Assembly: GCA_910587555.1 (NCBI GenBank)
Contig: CAJULV010000005.1
Location: 78,219-100,716 of the forward strand
Source of the DNA: an uncultured Acetatifactor sp.
GTDB taxonomy: Bacteria; Bacillota; Clostridia; Lachnospirales; Lachnospiraceae
DNA length: 22,498 nucleotides
Direction of reading: 5' to 3'
Position numbers and translations under genes: made by a program. Positions 21,139 to 22,498 of the stretch are shown here, piece by piece. The notes beneath the pieces were generated by a model, which was not told the DNA's origin, ran no database searches, and saw only the letters and a program-made list of their open reading frames with translations. The first letter of the stretch is position 1, and every line of letters begins with the position of its first letter.

Positions 21139-22472
21139 GTATGCCGAAAGTATTTAACGTAACAGGTCTTTGCATTCCGGAACGAAATTACATGGTGGAC
21201 ATCACCGGCAGGATTCAGGCGATTATAGCCGGGTATATCCGAAAAAATAAATACTTTGTCATAAACAGGGCCAGGCAGTACGGAAAGACCACGCTGCTGT
21301 ATGGCCTGGAAGAGCGGTTGAAGGCGGAATATCTTGTATTGAGCCTGAGTTTTGAAGCGGCAGACGAATATTTTCAGTCCTCCTATGCGTTGGCTGAGGG
21401 ATTGGTGATGGATATAGCAGACTGCCTGCGCAGTCAAAATGTGCCTGAAGAAATAATCAACTCATGGAGCGCTCCTGTTTCGGAACGATTTCCCATGAGG
21501 GAGCTTGGAAAGAGAATTACCAGGCTGTGCCAAAGCTGTGACCGGAGAAGTGTCCTGATCATTGACGAGGTGGATAAAAGTTCTGATAATCAGGTTTTTT
21601 TGTCTTTTTTAGGTCTGCTTCGGGCAAAATACCTGGAACAGCAAAAGAAAAGGGATATGACATTCCAATCTGTCATTCTTGCCGGTGTATATGATATCAA
21701 AAACCTGAAACTGAAACTGCACCCGGATCAGGAACCCAAATATAACAGTCCCTGGAATATAGCTGCAGATTTTCGAATTGATATGAGTTTCAGTGAGGAA
21801 GAAACGGCTTCCATGTTGGCAGAATATGAGAGTGACCATGGAACCGGAATGGATATTGCACTGATAAGCCGTCTCATTTATGCTTATACTTCCGGATATC
21901 CCTATCTGGTGTCACGAATCTGTCAGCTGACTGATGAGTGTATAGCGGGAACAGAGATATTTCCGGATAAAAAAAGCGCATGGACAAGGGAAGGCATTTC
22001 TGCAGCCGAAATGCTCTTACGCAGGGAATCCAATACGCTTTTTGACGATATGGCGAAAAAATTTGCCGACTATCCGGATCTGAAGAGTCTGCTGAAAGAC
22101 ATACTGTTTAAAGGCAGTTCATTTCCCTTTGACCCGGATAACCATCTGATCCGCCTTGGCATTACTTTTGGTTTCCTGAAAGAAAAGAATGGGAATGTTG
22201 CCATACAGAACCGCATCTTTGAAACAAAGATGTATGATCTGTTTCTTTCGGAAGATTCTGTGGACAGTATTATCTACCGGAGGGCTGCTGCTGACAGAAA
22301 CCAGTTTTTGACCGGCGGGAGCCTGAATATGAGATTGGTTTTAGAAAAGTTTTGCCAATATTTTACGGAAATTTATGGCGGGATTAGCTCACATTTTGTC
22401 GAAGAGGAAGGACGACGGCTCTTTCTTTTGTTCCTGAAACCAATAATTAGTGTCTGCTTTTTAAGTCTATAA
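21135..22472 (+). CDS. AAA-ATPase-like protein, C-terminal nuclease-like domain apparently cut off
   Basis: ATP-binding protein of the AAA-like family that often carries a C-terminal PD-(D/E)XK-type domain. The N-terminus MPKVFNVTGLCIPERNYMVDITGRI and Walker A region NRARQYGKTTLL (K51) fit, as does Walker B SVLIIDEVDK (D144, E145). The typical C-terminal lead-in EEEGRRLFLLFLKPII is present, but where I would expect an NGxGxYYIE...RTD continuation the frame runs ISVCFLSL and stops. Disruption near 22449 by an insertion or rearrangement is likely, so this may be a pseudogene or truncated product. GTG 21135 overlaps the degV stop and has AGGAAG 8 nt upstream; ATG 21141 is the alternative. Its role is unknown; related genes occur in many variable copies in gut Clostridia. 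Confidence 0.8.
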   Translation: MSMPKVFNVTGLCIPERNYMVDITGRIQAIIAGYIRKNKYFVINRARQYGKTTLLYGLEERLKAEYLVLSLSFEAADEYFQSSYALAEGLVMDIADCLRSQNVPEEIINSWSAPVSERFPMRELGKRITRLCQSCDRRSVLIIDEVDKSSDNQVFLSFLGLLRAKYLEQQKKRDMTFQSVILAGVYDIKNLKLKLHPDQEPKYNSPWNIAADFRIDMSFSEEETASMLAEYESDHGTGMDIALISRLIYAYTSGYPYLVSRICQLTDECIAGTEIFPDKKSAWTREGISAAEMLLRRESNTLFDDMAKKFADYPDLKSLLKDILFKGSSFPFDPDNHLIRLGITFGFLKEKNGNVAIQNRIFETKMYDLFLSEDSVDSIIYRRAAADRNQFLTGGSLNMRLVLEKFCQYFTEIYGGISSHFVEEEGRRLFLLFLKPIISVCFLSL

Positions 22473-22498
22473 ACCATTGATTTTACTGACTTTTCAGT

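Overview
The window looks like a chromosome segment from a spore-forming member of the Clostridia, most likely Lachnospiraceae. The reasons are a strong Shine-Dalgarno (GGAGG-type) signal before most genes, the gene order rpmB / yloU / fakA (yloV) / recG typical of Firmicutes, a GerW/YtfJ sporulation gene, and an AAA-ATPase of a type frequent in gut Clostridia. Most of the window is ordinary housekeeping DNA. No rRNA, tRNA, CRISPR array or intact transposase gene was seen.

Layout. 1-1779: 3' part of an M56 (BlaR1-like) membrane peptidase fused to an RCC1-like repeat domain. 1967-3760: L-fucose isomerase under its own promoter. 3950-5305 (minus): MATE-family efflux protein, convergent with fucI across a hairpin-rich spacer. 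5306-5656: promoters for the MATE gene and zapA, separated by a 140-bp MITE-like element. 5657-6064: zapA with its own terminator. 6137-11606: probable operon of U32 peptidase, FtsW/RodA-type glycosyltransferase and class B penicillin-binding protein. 11687-14094: Nudix hydrolase, a small unknown protein, a DUF2953 protein and GerW, ending at a nested-hairpin terminator. 14274-14918 (minus): FrnE-like DsbA oxidoreductase. 15087-15227: a small membrane protein. 15332-15517 (minus): rpmB. 15734-22472: yloU, fakA, recG, a DegV/FakB-like protein and an AAA-ATPase gene that loses its expected C-terminus at the right edge.

How the genes fit together. ZapA, FtsW/RodA and the class B PBP belong to cell division or elongation, and DUF2953 and GerW are sporulation-associated. 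FakA and the DegV protein 2.4 kb downstream are plausible kinase and fatty-acid-carrier partners for taking up exogenous fatty acids, with yloU in its conserved place before fakA.

The most interesting signal is non-coding: a dispersed family of tiny palindromic mobile elements. A 140-bp copy (5399-5538) has 16-bp perfect terminal inverted repeats starting GTAACAG and an 8-bp target duplication. A 32-bp copy (17961-17992) has its own, different 8-bp target duplication and is 30/32 identical to one end of the long copy. A 14-bp remnant lies at 12151-12164. The GTAA ends and 8-bp duplications point to mobilisation by an IS66-type transposase in trans. The 140-bp copy sits exactly at, and has duplicated, the -35 box of the MATE promoter. 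Three genes also carry in-frame tandem repeats (36 bp and 24 bp in the U32 peptidase, 60 bp in the DUF2953 gene), which are likely length-variable between strains.
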